This document shows positions 5,470-6,678 of a stretch of 6,678 nucleotides of DNA, piece by piece; the first letter of the stretch is position 1; each line of letters starts with the position of its first letter. Origin of the DNA: Acidobacteriaceae bacterium. Its GTDB lineage: Bacteria > Acidobacteriota > Terriglobia > Terriglobales > SbA1. The translations under genes and the position numbers were made by a program. Where the stretch lies: NCBI GenBank assembly GCA_003156615.1, contig PMHI01000766.1:13885-20562 (forward strand), in the 5' to 3' direction. The notes below the pieces were generated by a model. That model had not been told where the DNA came from. It did no database searches and saw only the letters and a list, made by a program, of their open reading frames with translations.

Positions 5470-5658
5470 CTATGAGAAGATCCTTTCGAGCCTTACCCGA
5501 TTTTGGCCTCAATCCACTCGCCCCTGGGGTGGGTTAAGGCTTGGTGAAATTTCTAGGGGGTTAACACACACTCTAAGCGGATTCGCACAATTCAACTAGT
5601 ATTTACTTGGATCGCCTGGTCGGTTTTGTCCCAAAGTTGCACCAGCTTACCGAAAACA
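5470..5658. other. Spacer between the YXWGXW gene and the sodC remnant
   Basis: This should contain the promoter of the minus-strand YXWGXW gene. TTGAAT occurs on the minus strand near 5596-5591, but no -10 element lies at a normal distance, so I do not call a promoter. The segment 5607-5658, just before the sodC remnant, shows no similarity to the 5' part of sodC. The duplication boundary is therefore sharp at about 5659. Confidence 0.4.
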
Positions 5659-5831
5659 CACGGCAAAGCCGATCTGAAGCTCGAGAACAACGACGTAACC
5701 CTCAGCAATGGGGCCCACTCGCTCTTCAGAAACGCACCGCGATCGTCATCCACGCCAAAGCCGACGATTACAAAACTGATCCCTCTGGCAACTCCGGCGA
5801 CCGCATAGCCCGCGGAGAAGTCACACAGTAG
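5659..5831 (+). pseudogene. Truncated, frameshifted copy of the sodC 3' end
   Basis: This segment matches codons 114-171 and the stop of the intact sodC (2974-3150). By eye alignment there are eight substitutions and one 4-base deletion near 5733. The deletion breaks the frame: HGKADLKLENNDVTLSNGAH reads in one frame, and TAIVIHAKADDYKTDPSGNS in another. The signal peptide, both N-terminal copper histidines and all zinc ligands are missing. The surviving part also has the conserved disulfide cysteine changed to arginine (TGC to CGC at 5811-5813). About half of the coding substitutions change the amino acid, as expected of sequence no longer under selection. It cannot make a working dismutase. 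A short fused product from an upstream start is conceivable but has no ribosome site. Confidence 0.9.
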
Positions 5832-5910
5832 CTCCGGAATTCGTTAGCGAAAGGGTTGGCGGGGAGGGCACGACTTCAGTGATGCCGTCGGACGCCACAT
5901 GCAATGGGGC
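5659..5910 (+). repeat. Direct repeat, copy B: sodC remnant plus flank next to the aminotransferase
   Basis: This 252-bp block matches 2974-3226 in the same orientation and ends 16 bp before the aminotransferase stop codon. The post-stop flank (5832-5910) is clearly alignable with 3151-3226 but more diverged than the coding part, with several small indels. The two copies bracket about 2.4 kb holding the DUF2293 and YXWGXW genes. Confidence 0.9.
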
Positions 5911-5926
5911 TTCAGGCCCCTGCGGT

Positions 5927-6678
5927 TTACTTCCGCGGCCGCAACTTCTTCAGCTTCTCCGCCGCCGCATCGAGCGTCTCAAGTTTCTTGCAAAACGCAA
6001 ACCGCACCTGCCGCGCCCCATCCCGCGCATCCCGATAAAAACTCGATCCCGGCACCGCCGCCACTCCGACGTCTTTCACCAGATACTTCGTAAATGCGAC
6101 ATCGTCGTCAAATCCAAACCCAGAAATATCCGTCATCACGTAATAAGCTCCCCGCGGACGAAAGCACTGAAACCCCGCCGCCTCCAGCGCCGGAATCAAA
6201 TGATCCCTCCGCACCCGGTACCCTTCCGCCAGCCGAGCGTAATATTCCGCCGGTAAACTCAACGCCACCGCGCCCGCTTCCTGCAGCGGCGCCGGCGCTC
6301 CCACGGTCAAGAAATCGTGCACCTTCCGGATCGCATTCGTAATCTTCTCCGGTCCCACCGCCCATCCCACGCGCCATCCCGTCACGCTGTACGTCTTCGA
6401 CATTCCGCTGATCGTCACCGTCCGCTCCCGCATCCCCTCGAGCGACGCCATCGAAACGTGCTCCGTCCCGTCATACAGAATATGTTCGTAAATCTCGTCG
6501 GTGATCGCCAGCACATCGAATTCCACGCAAAGATCGCGAATCAACTCCAACTCCGCCCGCACAAACACCTTGCCCGTAGGATTGTTCGGCGTATTCACGA
6601 TGATGGCTTTCGTGTGCTTGTCAAACGCCGCCCGCAGATCTTTCTCGTCGAAAGTCCACTCGCCACCGTCACTTGCCG
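5927..6678 (-). CDS. Class I/II PLP-dependent aminotransferase (partial, N-terminus off the right edge)
   Basis: The frame is open to the window edge and gives the last 249 residues; family length is usually about 380-400. The first full codon encodes the A of ASDGGEWTFDEKDLRAAFDK, followed by AIIVNTPNNPTGKV. Fold-type I aminotransferase landmarks are clear: the NPTG motif, D60 and Y63 (DEIYEHI), which contact the PLP ring, and K94 in SGMSKTYSVTGWRVGW, the Schiff-base lysine. The arginine in QVRFAFCKKLETLDAA should bind the substrate carboxylate. The SKTYSVTGW and RFAFCKKLETL motifs resemble the kynurenine/methionine aminotransferase group (YbdL/KAT-like), but substrate choice cannot be decided from this. 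The enzyme is expected to be cytosolic, transferring an amino group between an amino acid and a 2-oxo acid. A GTG at 6598 sits within the conserved core and is not the real start. Confidence 0.93.
   Translation of the reverse strand, partial: ASDGGEWTFDEKDLRAAFDKHTKAIIVNTPNNPTGKVFVRAELELIRDLCVEFDVLAITDEIYEHILYDGTEHVSMASLEGMRERTVTISGMSKTYSVTGWRVGWAVGPEKITNAIRKVHDFLTVGAPAPLQEAGAVALSLPAEYYARLAEGYRVRRDHLIPALEAAGFQCFRPRGAYYVMTDISGFGFDDDVAFTKYLVKDVGVAAVPGSSFYRDARDGARQVRFAFCKKLETLDAAAEKLKKLRPRK

Noticed and set aside
1..6678. A defence island, biosynthetic cluster or other new multi-gene system
   Set aside because: The genes are unrelated single units on different strands, without shared promoters, nuclease/effector pairs or mobile-element genes.

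Overview
The window looks like chromosomal DNA from a GC-rich, Gram-negative-type soil bacterium. Acidobacteriota (Terriglobia-like) is my best guess. It rests on remembered resemblance: the YXWGXW-repeat protein with a TGTLVWDGEKWEP-type N-terminus, the DUF2293 protein, and the zapA/coiled-coil pair. No database search was possible. I see no phage genes, transposase, CRISPR array, tRNA or rRNA.

Layout, left to right. (1) The N-terminal 138 residues of a gamma-class carbonic anhydrase-like protein (minus strand, running off the left edge), with a TTGACA-type promoter almost touching its start. (2) A gene-poor 1.1 kb holding one small membrane-protein frame (782-1090, minus) with no good start codon, and GC-rich hairpins just downstream of zapA. 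(3) A minus-strand cell-division pair: a 97-residue ZapB-like coiled-coil protein, then zapA. (4) Divergently from these, on the plus strand, an exported Cu/Zn superoxide dismutase (sodC). A perfect TATAAT ends 6 nt before its ATG, so the mRNA is probably leaderless. (5) A DUF2293 protein with a four-cysteine N-terminal motif (minus), converging on sodC. (6) A YXWGXW-repeat protein with a long Ala/Pro/Lys tail (minus). Its frame continues upstream through an apparent signal peptide that lacks a normal start codon. A terminator follows the gene. (7) A decayed, partial second copy of the sodC 3' end (5659-5831), including about 79 bp of the downstream flank. (8) The C-terminal 249 residues of a class I/II PLP aminotransferase (minus, running off the right edge).

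The genes do not form one pathway. They are small housekeeping or envelope units: CO2/bicarbonate chemistry, division-ring assembly, periplasmic oxidative-stress defence and amino-acid metabolism. The main structural signal is a pair of direct repeats (2974-3226 and 5659-5910). They bracket the DUF2293 and YXWGXW genes, which suggests that a duplication or insertion rearranged an ancestral sodC-aminotransferase junction. I did not find a convincing new multi-gene system.
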